This document shows, piece by piece, positions 16,684 to 25,516 of a DNA stretch of 39,463 bases (the stretch's first letter is position 1; each line of letters starts with the position of its first letter). The position numbers were made by a program, and so were the translations under genes. The stretch lies in assembly GCA_009778695.1 (NCBI GenBank), contig WRFS01000019.1, positions 1 through 39,463 of the forward strand, written 5' to 3'. The notes below the pieces were generated by a model. That model was not told where the DNA came from. It made no database searches and was given only the letters and a program-made list of their open reading frames with translations. Source of the stretch: Oscillospiraceae bacterium (GTDB taxonomy: Bacteria; Bacillota; Clostridia; TANB77; CAG-508).

Positions 16684-17442
16684 TTATATTACTTTTAAGT
16701 AATTCACTATTTTTGAAAATTCTTCTGCATTAAGGCTTGCACCGCCTACCAATCCGCCATCAATATCACTCATGTTAAATAATTCTTTTGCATTTTCTGG
16801 TTTTACACTTCCTCCATACAAAATGATTATTTCGTTTGCGATGTCTGAACCATAAAGGTTGGCAATTTCTGTTCTTATTGATTTTATTGTATTGTTCGCA
16901 TCTTCTGCAGTTGCTGTTTTGCCTGTACCAATTGCCCAAATTGGTTCGTAGGCAATTGTAATATTGTTAACTTGCGTTTTTTCTAATTTTGAAAGCCCAA
17001 TTTTAACTTGGGTTTTTATAATTTCTTCAGTTTTACCGCTTTCTCTTTGTTCTAGCGTTTCACCAACGCAAAATATTGGTTTTAGTTCGCATTCAATGGC
17101 TTTTTTTAATTTTAATGATACTGTTTCATCGGTTTCATTATAATATTGCCTTCTTTCTGAATGCCCAATTATGACGTATTGTGTTCCTATTGATTTTAAC
17201 ATTTCGCCTGAAATTTCACCTGTGTATGCTCCTTGTGTTTCATAATGCATGTTTTGTGCTCCAATTTTTATGTTTGTTCCTTGGGTTGTTAATAATGTGT
17301 AGAACAGGTCTACATATGGTACGCATAGCACAACTTCGTGGGTTGTGTCTGCTACCATTGGTGCTATTTCTTCTATATATTTTATTGCTTCGTTTGGTAA
17401 TTTATACATTTTCCAATTACCTGCGATTATTTTTTTACGCAT
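16684..17442 (-). CDS. tpiA: Triosephosphate isomerase
   Basis: The product has 252 aa and interconverts dihydroxyacetone phosphate and glyceraldehyde 3-phosphate. Catalytic residues are visible: Asn9 and Lys11 (GNWKMY), His94 (IIGHSERR), Glu166 (AYEPIWAIG). The phosphate-binding GGSVKPEN and LVGGASL motifs are also present. The length is standard. AAAGGAG lies before the ATG. In transcription order it follows pgk, but about 3 kb of accessory genes have been placed between them; gpmI follows after hairpin element H. Confidence 0.97.
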   Translation of the reverse strand: MRKKIIAGNWKMYKLPNEAIKYIEEIAPMVADTTHEVVLCVPYVDLFYTLLTTQGTNIKIGAQNMHYETQGAYTGEISGEMLKSIGTQYVIIGHSERRQYYNETDETVSLKLKKAIECELKPIFCVGETLEQRESGKTEEIIKTQVKIGLSKLEKTQVNNITIAYEPIWAIGTGKTATAEDANNTIKSIRTEIANLYGSDIANEIIILYGGSVKPENAKELFNMSDIDGGLVGGASLNAEEFSKIVNYLKVI

Positions 17443-17471
17443 GTTTTTGTTCTCCTTTTCTGTGTTAGGGT

Positions 17472-17496
17472 TCGGGCGAACGATGTTCGCCCCTAC
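17472..17496. repeat. Single REP-like palindrome
   Basis: Gggcgaac-gat-gttcgccccta, with the same core as the REPIN copies, lies in the 70-nt gap between tpiA and the anchored-protein gene. Confidence 0.7.
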
Positions 17497-17512
17497 ATTT
17501 GGTTTGCCCCTA

Positions 17513-18289
17513 TTACATTAAATCCTGAAATAAAGCGTCATATTTGTCACGTGCATTATAGTATGAATCTAGATAATTTTCATATTGATATTGCGTTGTA
17601 TCATTCTCTAAGTATTGATCCAAATCTATTACATTTCCATTAATATCTACTGCACAACCTATCCAACTACCCGTTCCATCGTAATCATCCCATGTTTCAG
17701 ATTGTATTTTTACTATATTCTTTAAATCTGGAATATTTATAACTCTTAGTTCACTAATTTCTACCTCTAAACTACCTGCATGTATAAATGATACTGTTCC
17801 ATCTTGATTTAATAATACAAGATAATAATCGCTACCATTTCCATAATGGCAAAAAGTTACATCTGCTACATTGCTTGCAACTTTATAATTAGCTCCATAT
17901 TTGCTATATAAATTGCTTGTCTTAGATATGTCAATATATGCATCTCCATGGTTATCTACATAAGCATCATAAATTCCAAGACTATCTCCTGGAGCGTTAT
18001 ATGCATGTATTGATATTGTGTAATTATATCCTTGGTCATCTACCAAATCTCCAAATCTTTTATTATAGTTTTGTTGATATACCGCAAAAGCGTTATTTCC
18101 CACATTATTTGCTTGGTTATCACCAATATTTGCTATATCGTTGCCATTATTATATGTATTATTATTCAATTGACTCGTGTCATTTTTGTCTTTATTATTG
18201 TTGTATAACATCATGCAAACTCCGCCTAAGGCAACTCCTAATACAAATATTATTATCATTAATACTGTTACAATTACATTTTTCTTCAT
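17513..18289 (-). CDS. Membrane-anchored Asn-rich protein, paralogue of 18691-19392
   Basis: The product has 258 aa: an N-terminal transmembrane helix (about residues 5-29), an Asn-rich linker (NNNTYNNGND), then an exported domain with repeated beta-type segments such as DAYVDNHGDAYIDISKTSNLY, VASNVADVTFCHYG and ISELRVINIPDLKNIVKI. The first 50 residues are almost identical to those of the paralogue about 1.1 kb away, while the exported domain has diverged to roughly half identity. The function is unknown. Its place within the glycolytic cluster looks incidental. Confidence 0.75.
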   Translation of the reverse strand: MKKNVIVTVLMIIIFVLGVALGGVCMMLYNNNKDKNDTSQLNNNTYNNGNDIANIGDNQANNVGNNAFAVYQQNYNKRFGDLVDDQGYNYTISIHAYNAPGDSLGIYDAYVDNHGDAYIDISKTSNLYSKYGANYKVASNVADVTFCHYGNGSDYYLVLLNQDGTVSFIHAGSLEVEISELRVINIPDLKNIVKIQSETWDDYDGTGSWIGCAVDINGNVIDLDQYLENDTTQYQYENYLDSYYNARDKYDALFQDLM

Positions 18290-18382
18290 CTTTTGAAAAC
18301 CCCTTTTCTATAAATATGCTTATATTTTACTATACTTATTTACAAATGTAAACATTAATTTAATTACAATTATATGACAATT

Positions 18383-18694
18383 TTATTGCGACTTTTCTAT
18401 TATTTTCCAATATCCTGTTTTGTTTGATCCAATTCTTTCAATAATATTTTTTTCTTTTAATTTTTTTATCATCCTATCTATCTTCCTTAAAGATATTCCA
18501 CTTAATTCAGATATTTTTGGTTTGCTTAATTTTCCATCTTCTTTTATTAATTTTAATATCTTTTCTTCATCTGAATTTATCACGCCATTTATCACGCCAT
18601 TTATCACGCCATTTATCACGCCATTTATCACGCCATCGTTTTTTCTTAGTAATTCTGGGCACCTGTGGGCAGGTGCCTCTACATTTTCTATCAT
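18383..18694 (-). CDS. Winged-helix C-terminal fragment with a five-copy VING repeat
   Basis: The product has 103 aa. After about 20 unrelated residues it has five tandem GVIN units, encoded by a 12-bp repeat (18579-18638). A winged-helix domain follows (KLSKPKISELSGISLRKIDRMIKKLKE, then GYWKII). This arrangement is typical of the C-terminus of divergent AAA_4/AlbA_2-type regulators, so it is probably a displaced 3' end rather than a full gene. The ATG overlaps the stop of the 18691-19392 gene (ATGA), which could allow coupled translation. A perfect 8-bp hairpin (ggcacctg/caggtgcc) lies at its start. Confidence 0.5.
   Translation of the reverse strand: MIENVEAPAHRCPELLRKNDGVINGVINGVINGVINGVINSDEEKILKLIKEDGKLSKPKISELSGISLRKIDRMIKKLKEKNIIERIGSNKTGYWKIIEKSQ
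18579..18638. repeat. 12-bp tandem repeat, five copies
   Basis: The unit atcacgccattt is repeated five times (last copy imperfect) and encodes Gly-Val-Ile-Asn on the minus strand. Copy-number change would stay in frame. Confidence 0.85.
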
Positions 18695-19392
18695 TGATTT
18701 GTATTTAGTATATTATCTATATACGAATCCAAATTAATTGTATTCCCATTAACATCTACTGCTGTTCCAAACCAACCATTTCCATATCTTTGATAAATTA
18801 TTTTTACGATATTATTTATATTAGGAATATTTGTAACCTTTATTTCGCTCATTGTTGAAGTATCATCATTTGCTATTATAACTGATACCGTTCCATCTTG
18901 ATTTACTAATGCAAGATAATAAGTTAATCCATTTGCATAATGACAAAACGCTATGTCTGCTACCCCGCTTGAAACTTTATAATTAGCTCCATACTTATTA
19001 TATAAATTGCTCTTTTCCGATATATCAATATATGCGTCCCCATGACTATCTACATAAGCATCAGAAATTCCATCATTACTATCAATTGGATTATTATATG
19101 CGTATGCAACCCAATCATACAAATTTCCATTTTCGTCAACTGAAAAAGAGTTGTTGAACATCTTATTATAATTTTGTTGATATACCGCAAAAGCGTTATT
19201 TACAACATTATTTCCTTGGTTATCCCCAATACTGGCTACATCATTACCATTATTATATGTATTATTATTCAATTGACTCGTGTCATTTTTGTCTTTATTG
19301 TTGTTGTATAACATCATGCAAACTCCGCCTAAGGCAACTCCTAATACGAATATTACTATCATTAATACAGTTACAATTACATTTTTCTTCAT
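18691..19392 (-). CDS. Membrane-anchored Asn-rich protein, paralogue of 17513-18289
   Basis: The product has 233 aa with the same layout as its paralogue: transmembrane helix at 5-29, Asn-rich linker, exported domain with SDAYVDSHGDAYIDISEKSNLY and VSSGVADIAFCHYA. It is about 25 aa shorter at the C-terminus, ending LDSYIDNILNTNQ, and its stop overlaps the start of the winged-helix fragment. The arrangement suggests duplication of this gene followed by insertion or truncation at its 3' end. An AAAGGGG ribosome site lies upstream. The function is unknown. Confidence 0.75.
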   Translation of the reverse strand: MKKNVIVTVLMIVIFVLGVALGGVCMMLYNNNKDKNDTSQLNNNTYNNGNDVASIGDNQGNNVVNNAFAVYQQNYNKMFNNSFSVDENGNLYDWVAYAYNNPIDSNDGISDAYVDSHGDAYIDISEKSNLYNKYGANYKVSSGVADIAFCHYANGLTYYLALVNQDGTVSVIIANDDTSTMSEIKVTNIPNINNIVKIIYQRYGNGWFGTAVDVNGNTINLDSYIDNILNTNQ

Positions 19393-19451
19393 TTGTTGAA
19401 AACCCCTTTCTTCTTTATATGTTCATATAAATATGTTTTATTATAAACTAA

Positions 19452-20441
19452 TTATTTATCTAATCTCAGATTTTCAGTTTTTAGTAAAATTATTTTATTA
19501 TCATTAATTATTTTCAATAATTCTTTATCTTTTGGAATTTCGTTTAAATATTTAACTTGATAAATATCATCATCTGTAAGAACTCGAGCATCTTTTGTTT
19601 CACAAAGAATTATCCCTACAGTATTATTGAATTTATCTTTTTTCATATGCTTATTAAAATAGTCAATATACATTTGCATTTGAAATATATCTTTATTTGT
19701 TACTTTATTTATTTTTAAATCAACCAGTATGTAAGAGTTAATCTCATTATCAAAAAATACTAAATCAACTTTGTGAGTAAGTCCATTAATGTTTATTTTG
19801 TATTGTCTCCCATATAGCATTACTGAATTGCCTATTTCTTTCATAAAATCAAAGATATTTTGAATTATCATATCTTCGAGATCTTTTTCAGTCCTTCTTT
19901 TATTTTTAAAATTTAAGAGCAGAGGATCTCGTAATGTTTTCTCTATTTTGTTTATAATTTTACCTTCTCTTTGATTACCAATGGTTCTTTCATATGATTT
20001 TGATTTTAAATTCTTTCTAAGTTGATCTATGGTTAATTTCTTATTATTTATATCTTTTAAATAAAATAAAATTATTTCTGAATTTCCTAAATGAATAATT
20101 TCTCTGCAATGCGACCATGTAACATTTTCAAATTCGTCCGACGTCGGACTTTTTTTAAAAACAATATAAAAATTAAGACAACTCTTTATATTAGTCAAAC
20201 CAAATCCTCGACCATGTTTCAATGAAAGGTTCTCACTAAAAAGCTCAACAACTGCATCTCCATATTTAGAATTATTTTCCTTTTTATAATCATAAATCAT
20301 TTTACCCAATCGCCAATACATTAAAATTATTTCAAAGTTAATCTTTCTAATAGTTTTCTCAATAATAAAATCAGCTTTTGTTAATAATAATTCTACATCT
20401 TTTTCTATTATTTCGCCTTTATTTGATAAAGTAGTTGCCAT
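19452..20441 (-). CDS. DUF1016 / YhcG-family PD-(D/E)XK nuclease-like protein
   Basis: The product has 329 aa. The N-terminal DUF1016 helical region includes YWRLGKMIYDYK and FGLTNIKSCLNFY. The C-terminal nuclease-like domain includes HKVDLVFFDNEINSYILVDLKINKVTNKDIFQMQMYIDYF, with Asp and Asp-x-Lys in positions typical of the PD-(D/E)XK fold. GGAGG precedes the ATG. Family members are accessory genes often found near defence or mobile loci; their targets are unsettled. It lies 23 nt downstream of pgk in the same direction, so it probably rides on the glycolytic transcript after insertion there. Confidence 0.85.
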   Translation of the reverse strand: MATTLSNKGEIIEKDVELLLTKADFIIEKTIRKINFEIILMYWRLGKMIYDYKKENNSKYGDAVVELFSENLSLKHGRGFGLTNIKSCLNFYIVFKKSPTSDEFENVTWSHCREIIHLGNSEIILFYLKDINNKKLTIDQLRKNLKSKSYERTIGNQREGKIINKIEKTLRDPLLLNFKNKRRTEKDLEDMIIQNIFDFMKEIGNSVMLYGRQYKININGLTHKVDLVFFDNEINSYILVDLKINKVTNKDIFQMQMYIDYFNKHMKKDKFNNTVGIILCETKDARVLTDDDIYQVKYLNEIPKDKELLKIINDNKIILLKTENLRLDK

Positions 20442-20464
20442 TTATAAAACCCTCCTCATGTAAA

Positions 20465-21652
20465 TTACTTATCCATCAATGCCACTATTCCAGGTAGTTC
20501 TTTTCCTTCAAGCAATTCCAATGAAGCTCCGCCACCTGTAGAAATATGAGTCATTTTATCTGATAATCCTGCTTTATCAATTGCTGAGGCTGAATCTCCT
20601 CCGCCTATTATTGTTATTGCATCTATTTCTGATAAAACTTTTGCTATTTCATCAGTTGCTTTTGCATATTTAGGCAATTCAAATGCTCCCAATGGGCCAT
20701 TCCATAGAACTGTTTTTGCGTTTCGCAATTCTTCTGTGAACAACTCTACTGATTTTGGACCTATATCTAGTCCAATAAAATCAGCTGGAATTTCATCACT
20801 GTTTACATACATATTTTCTGCTTCTTCAGAAAATGTTTTTGCCACATGTACATCAACTGGGAGTACCATTTTTACATTTTTATCTTCCGCTTTTTTTAGT
20901 AATTCTTTCGCAAGGTCTAATTTGTCAATTTCGCAAACTGATGAACCAATTTCGTATCCTTGGGCTTTTAAGAATGTAAACATCATTCCTCCACCAATTA
21001 ATAATGCATCAACTTTGTCAAGTAATTTATCTATAACCATTATTTTATCTGAAACTTTTTTACCGCCTAATATTGCTACAAATGGTCTTTTTGGATTTTC
21101 TAATGCTGAAACTAAAAATTTTAGTTCTTTTTCAATCAAGAATCCTGCAACTGCTGGCAAGAATTTAGTTACTCCTTCTGTTGAAGCATGTGCTCTGTGT
21201 GCTGTTCCAAATGCATCATTAACATATATTTCTGCTAGGCTTGCTAGTTCTTTAGAAAATTCTGGTGAATTTTCTTCTTCTCTGCTATCAAATCTGACGT
21301 TTTCTAGCAACATTGCTTGTCCTTCTTTTAATTCGTTTGCTAATTTATGTGCATCTTCTCCAACAATGTCTTTGCTTAGTTTTACTTGTTGTCCAAGTAA
21401 TCTGCTTAACTCCTCTGCTACTGGTTTTAATGAGAACTTTGGATTAACTTTTCCATCTGGTCTTCCCAAGTGAGAACACAATATTACTTTTGCTCCATTA
21501 TCTAATAAGTATTTTATTGTTTTTAGTGACTCTACTATTCTTCTATTGTCTGTGATTTTCCCGTTTTCATCTTGTGGTACATTAAAGTCGCACCTAACTA
21601 AAACTTTTTTGCCTCTAACATCTATGTCTTCGACTGTTTTTTTATTTTGCAT
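20465..21652 (-). CDS. pgk: Phosphoglycerate kinase
   Basis: The product has 395 aa and makes ATP from 1,3-bisphosphoglycerate in glycolysis. Diagnostic segments are [15 protein letters not shown] near the start, [10 protein letters not shown], an [14 protein letters not shown] segment and the C-terminal GGGDSASAI followed by [16 protein letters not shown] use the ATG at 21652 ([14 protein letters not shown]), which aligns with family starts and has AAGGAAG upstream. An upstream in-frame ATG at 21670 adds MKGRKS, encoded by the ribosome site itself. It lies downstream of gap and the DUF1653 gene, with hairpin element C in between. Confidence 0.97.
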   Translation of the reverse strand: MQNKKTVEDIDVRGKKVLVRCDFNVPQDENGKITDNRRIVESLKTIKYLLDNGAKVILCSHLGRPDGKVNPKFSLKPVAEELSRLLGQQVKLSKDIVGEDAHKLANELKEGQAMLLENVRFDSREEENSPEFSKELASLAEIYVNDAFGTAHRAHASTEGVTKFLPAVAGFLIEKELKFLVSALENPKRPFVAILGGKKVSDKIMVIDKLLDKVDALLIGGGMMFTFLKAQGYEIGSSVCEIDKLDLAKELLKKAEDKNVKMVLPVDVHVAKTFSEEAENMYVNSDEIPADFIGLDIGPKSVELFTEELRNAKTVLWNGPLGAFELPKYAKATDEIAKVLSEIDAITIIGGGDSASAIDKAGLSDKMTHISTGGGASLELLEGKELPGIVALMDK

Positions 21653-21698
21653 ACTTTTTCTTCCTTTCATCTTTTACTCGTACATAAGAAATTTACTG

Positions 21699-21830
21699 TA
21701 ATAGTCCGCTTCCGGGGAAGGTATATCTTTTTAAAAAACTCCCTCCAGGTCAAGGGGTAATCCGTATGCCTCAAAGGGCTGTCGGGCAGTTTTTTAAAAA
21801 GATATACCTTCCCCTCACGCTATTTTATTC
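21699..21830 (+). repeat. Long-hairpin repeat element C (core variant 1)
   Basis: Perfect 27-bp arms (21714-21740, 21788-21814) surround a core with ctccctccaggtcaaggggt, aatccgtatgcctcaaaggg and ctgtcgggc. The outer ends are atagtccgcttcc and ctcacgctattttatt. It lies in the 197-nt gap between the DUF1653 gene and pgk. Confidence 0.9.
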
Positions 21831-21849
21831 ACATGACAAATTTGTTTCC

Positions 21850-22104
21850 CTATTTTTTAAAATTAACTGCTACGCTTTTAATATCCTGTAATTCAAACCT
21901 GTATTCTTGTTCAACATTTGGGTACTTTACCTTATCAACTTTTTCTATAAACATATCATATGGTCTAGCATACAATGATGTGTCTCCGTAAAGTCCTCTG
22001 TAAATTACAAGGGTTTCTTTTGTTTCGCTATGAATTGCAATATCTTCTACTAAATAATAATCCCCTTTAAAGTGTTTATATATTCCTTTAATTTTGACTC
22101 CCAT
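21850..22104 (-). CDS. DUF1653 domain protein
   Basis: The product has 84 aa. The DUF1653 pattern is clear: [20 protein letters not shown], then [12 protein letters not shown] and ARPYDMF. These small cytoplasmic proteins have no established function. The start lies 3 nt after the gap stop, and its ribosome site is inside the end of gap, so the two are translationally linked. The neighbour context (gap upstream, pgk downstream) gives no direct clue to a role. Confidence 0.88.
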   Translation of the reverse strand: MGVKIKGIYKHFKGDYYLVEDIAIHSETKETLVIYRGLYGDTSLYARPYDMFIEKVDKVKYPNVEQEYRFELQDIKSVAVNFKK

Positions 22105-22107
22105 GTA

Positions 22108-23136
<1,029 letters not shown>

Positions 23137-23155
23137 TTAAATTTTTTCTTCCCTC

Positions 23156-23184
23156 ATTCTATACCAAAAAAAAATATATTGCAA
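23156..23184 (-). promoter_or_regulatory. Predicted promoter of the gap cluster
   Basis: Minus strand TTGCAA (23179-23184), 17-nt spacer rich in T, TAGAAT (23156-23161), about 40 nt upstream of the gap start codon. Confidence 0.5.
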
Positions 23185-23198
23185 GTAGAAAAATATGT

Positions 23199-23678
23199 TT
23201 ATATTTGTTTTTTCAAAATTTCTTGTATGTAAGTAATTCTTTGCTCAAATCTATTGGGAAACTTATTTTCTGCTTGTAATATTGTTCCAAGTTTTTTCTT
23301 AATTTGTGCTGATTGCAACTCGTCATTAATTATTAAGTGTTGCCCATTTACAGTATATTCTCGTTCAACATATCTGTCTATAACTGGAAATGTAGAGCTT
23401 ATGCAAAAAACACAGGGAATATTAGTATGCCCTATATGGTAATATGAACTTGCTACAGTGGATCTAGGCATATTTATATAGTATTCTATTCTTTTCATGT
23501 TTTTATCCATAGTTATTCTACTTGTTGGAATGGCCCAAAATAGTTCTTCAATATATTTATCTTTTAAACAACAAAATGTTGGTCTATTCCCAGACTTATT
23601 ATCTTTAAATCTACAGCCTAATTTTTCAAATTCAGTAAAATACTCTTGTTTTATAATATATACACCATTTTCTATCAT
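23199..23678 (-). CDS. Type III toxin-antitoxin toxin (ToxN/AbiQ superfamily, CptN-like)
   Basis: The product has 159 aa, a normal length for endoribonuclease toxins of type III systems. Family-like segments are the start GVYIIKQEYFTEFEKLG, RPTFCCLKDKYIEELFWAIP, YYHIGHTNIPCVFCISSTFP and ERQYT-like EREYTVNGQHLI, ending in a C-terminal helix (FEQRITYIQEIL). GGAGG lies 7 nt before the ATG. Directly upstream are a 12-bp-stem terminator, two 48-nt tandem repeats and a perfect promoter, the exact arrangement of antitoxin RNA plus toxin. Domain assignment is from pattern recognition; the RNA context makes it much stronger. It probably cuts mRNA and is held inactive by the repeat RNA. Confidence 0.72.
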   Translation of the reverse strand: MIENGVYIIKQEYFTEFEKLGCRFKDNKSGNRPTFCCLKDKYIEELFWAIPTSRITMDKNMKRIEYYINMPRSTVASSYYHIGHTNIPCVFCISSTFPVIDRYVEREYTVNGQHLIINDELQSAQIKKKLGTILQAENKFPNRFEQRITYIQEILKKQI

Positions 23679-23690
23679 ATGGTAACCTCC

Positions 23691-23728
23691 AAAAAAATAT
23701 AAGAGAGTTCTTTTTCAAGAACCCCCTT
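23691..23728 (-). terminator. Attenuating terminator between antitoxin RNA and toxin gene
   Basis: Arms 23717-23728 and 23701-23712 form a 12-bp stem (two G-U pairs) with a GAAA tetraloop, followed within three bases by a run of seven U. Partial read-through would give the excess of RNA over toxin mRNA typical of type III systems. Confidence 0.75.
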
Positions 23729-23730
23729 CT

Positions 23731-23850
23731 TCAATCCGAACATTTATCACAACGCAATTCGGCTACGCGTTTTTCCTATCAATCCAAACATTTATCACAA
23801 CGCAATTCGGTTACGCGTTTTTCCTGCAAAACTGGATGTCTTACTTTAGT
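23731..23850 (-). ncRNA. Predicted type III antitoxin RNA with two 48-nt repeats
   Basis: Repeat units at 23779-23826 and 23731-23778 differ at only four positions. Each holds GGAAAAACGCGTA, CCGAATTGCG and TTGTGATAAATGTT. Two copies of about 40-50 nt is the layout known for CptI antitoxins, where the toxin cuts the precursor into single pseudoknotted repeats. The transcript should start near 23850, from the promoter at 23857-23885, and end at the terminator at 23691-23728. There is no open frame spanning the repeats. Confidence 0.7.
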
Positions 23851-23856
23851 ATATTC

Positions 23857-23885
23857 ATTATAATATACTTTATGTTTTATGTCAA
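23857..23885 (-). promoter_or_regulatory. Consensus promoter of the antitoxin RNA/toxin locus
   Basis: Minus strand TTGACA (23880-23885) and TATAAT (23857-23862), both perfect, with a 17-nt spacer. This strength fits a highly expressed antitoxin RNA. Confidence 0.8.
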
Positions 23886-23995
23886 TAAGTTTTTGTCGAC
23901 ATTTTTTTACACCTTCAAACTTTAACATAATTTTTTATATTTTCATAATATGCTAGTTACTATACAATACTATTAACAAAAATTATAAAACTCAC

Positions 23996-24024
23996 TTGAC
24001 AAAATTACGATTTTGGATTAAAAT
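23996..24024 (+). promoter_or_regulatory. Promoter of the AAA/DUF4143 gene
   Basis: TTGACA (23996-24001), 17-nt spacer, TAAAAT (24019-24024). An attttgg...ccaaaat inverted repeat (24010-24016 / 24036-24042) brackets the -10 and transcription start region and could be an operator. Confidence 0.6.
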
Positions 24025-24063
24025 GGAGTTGTAGCCCAAAATTATCCAAAAGGAGGATTTTAC

Positions 24064-25320
24064 ATGGATAAAAATTATATTTCAAGATTATTAGAAAGCT
24101 CTATTGAAAAGAATTCAAAGTCTTTTCCCGTATTGCTTATATGCGGGCCTAGACAAGTTGGAAAGACAACGGTATTAAACAAATTCAGGGAAAAAAACAA
24201 AAAAAATATCTCGTATGTCACCCTAGATAATCCTATTGAAAGAAAATTAGCTAAAACTGACCCTGCTATGTTTTTGGAAAAATATGGCACTCCACTAATT
24301 ATAGACGAAATCCAATATGCGACCGAATTATTACCATACATTAAAATAAAAGTAGACACACAAATAATGAAAAAAGATGAAAACTCAAGTGGAATGTACT
24401 TTTTAACAGGTTCTCAAATGTTTGTGATGATGAAAAATGTTAGCGAATCTTTAGCTGGTAGAGTATGTATAATTGATATGTATGGGCTCTCGAATGCGGA
24501 ATTGTTTCAAAATAAACAGGACTATTTTTTACCAACTTTCAAAAAATGCAAACTAACTGAAAAGAATCCTAGATTAGATATAAATCAATTGTTTGAAAGG
24601 ATATTAAAAGGTTCTTTTCCGAAATTATATCAAGACAGCAATATCTCTTTAGAAAAATTTTACAATTCATATGTTGGAACTTATTTAGAAAGAGATATCC
24701 GAGATATGGTAACAATAAAAGATGAAACAAAATTTTTAACTTTCATGTCATCTATTGCAGCAAGAACAGGCCAAGAATTAGTTTTTGACGATATTGCAAA
24801 AGAGGTTGAAATAGATATAAAAACTGCTCAAAGTTGGCTGTCTATACTAAAAACATCTGGACTTGTATTTTTGTTGCAACCATATCATAATAATTTAATA
24901 AAGAGAATTGTTAAAAGACCTAAATTATATTTCACAGATACTGGATTAGCCTGTTATTTAGCTGGATACTCCGATTCTGTAGCATTAGAAAAAAGTGCTT
25001 ATAATGGAGCTATATTTGAAACATATGTGGTAACAGAAATAATGAAATCATACGTAAATGCAAACAAAGACCCTCGACTTTACTTAAATTATTATAGAGA
25101 TACCCGTGGCAAGGAAATTGATTTATTAATAAATATGAATAATACTATATATCCTATAGAAATTAAAAAAAGTGCTAATCCAAGCAATACTGCGATTAAT
25201 AATTTTAACGTATTGTCTAAAACTAGCTTTGAGCAAGGTGAAGGTGGTATTATTTGTATGGTGGATAAAGTTATTCCAATTACAGAAAAATATCATTATA
25301 TACCTGTACAATGTATTTGA
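24064..25320 (+). CDS. AAA_14/DUF4143 family ATPase
   Basis: The product has 418 aa. Walker A GPRQVGKT is at residues 28-35 and Walker B PLIIDEIQ at about 77-84; a sensor-like LTGSQ segment follows. The DUF4143 region starts near LERDIRDMV. The C-terminal PD-(D/E)XK-like motif is intact (GKEIDLLI, then YPIEIKKS), unlike the relative at 4110-5279, from which it is quite diverged. AAAGGAGG precedes the ATG. It is transcribed divergently from the type III toxin-antitoxin locus, from its own promoter. The family is frequent in accessory regions; its function is not established. Confidence 0.88.
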   Translation: MDKNYISRLLESSIEKNSKSFPVLLICGPRQVGKTTVLNKFREKNKKNISYVTLDNPIERKLAKTDPAMFLEKYGTPLIIDEIQYATELLPYIKIKVDTQIMKKDENSSGMYFLTGSQMFVMMKNVSESLAGRVCIIDMYGLSNAELFQNKQDYFLPTFKKCKLTEKNPRLDINQLFERILKGSFPKLYQDSNISLEKFYNSYVGTYLERDIRDMVTIKDETKFLTFMSSIAARTGQELVFDDIAKEVEIDIKTAQSWLSILKTSGLVFLLQPYHNNLIKRIVKRPKLYFTDTGLACYLAGYSDSVALEKSAYNGAIFETYVVTEIMKSYVNANKDPRLYLNYYRDTRGKEIDLLINMNNTIYPIEIKKSANPSNTAINNFNVLSKTSFEQGEGGIICMVDKVIPITEKYHYIPVQCI

Positions 25321-25375
25321 AAAATGTTACTATTTAATACTTTTCAAAATCACTTAAATATTTCATATATAAATC

Positions 25376-25462
25376 AACTGCAATAGCCCGCTCCCGGTGG
25401 TGGTAAGTGTTTATCTCCTTGCGGCTCGAAAACACTACCACCACCTCGCACTATTCTAAACA
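25376..25462. repeat. Short member of the long-hairpin family (element G)
   Basis: Arms 25396-25412 (ggtggtggtaagtgttt) and 25429-25445 pair with a one-base bulge around a tccttgcggctcg loop. The outer flanks are tgcaatagcccgctccc and ctcgcactattct. It lies between converging genes and may serve as terminator for both. Half of a near-identical copy is at 8858-8882. Confidence 0.75.
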
Positions 25463-25516
25463 CTTAGATATCAAAAATTTTATATTATATAGGACATCGA
25501 CATCACTTTTATCAAT

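Noticed and set aside
18579..18638. 12-bp x5 repeat as CRISPR or regulatory iterons
   Set aside because: It lies in frame within a coding region and encodes GVIN units of a known linker type.
20736..21473. Plus-strand 245-aa frame opposite pgk
   Set aside because: Antisense shadow of pgk; Ser/Asn-rich composition typical of reversed low-GC coding DNA.
21699..21830. Hairpin elements considered as ordinary intrinsic terminators
   Set aside because: They share a conserved core and flanks over 130 bp, occur in both orientations and even between cotranscribed genes, and lack a terminal U run after the stem.
23731..23826. Two 48-bp repeats considered as a minimal CRISPR array
   Set aside because: The units are directly adjacent with no spacers, there are no cas genes, and a promoter, terminator and toxin gene fit a type III antitoxin RNA.
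23731..23826. Possible coding frame in the repeats (EKRVxELRCDKC per unit)
   Set aside because: Each unit ends in an in-frame TGA and there is no start or ribosome site; the resemblance to zinc-ribbon peptides is probably chance.
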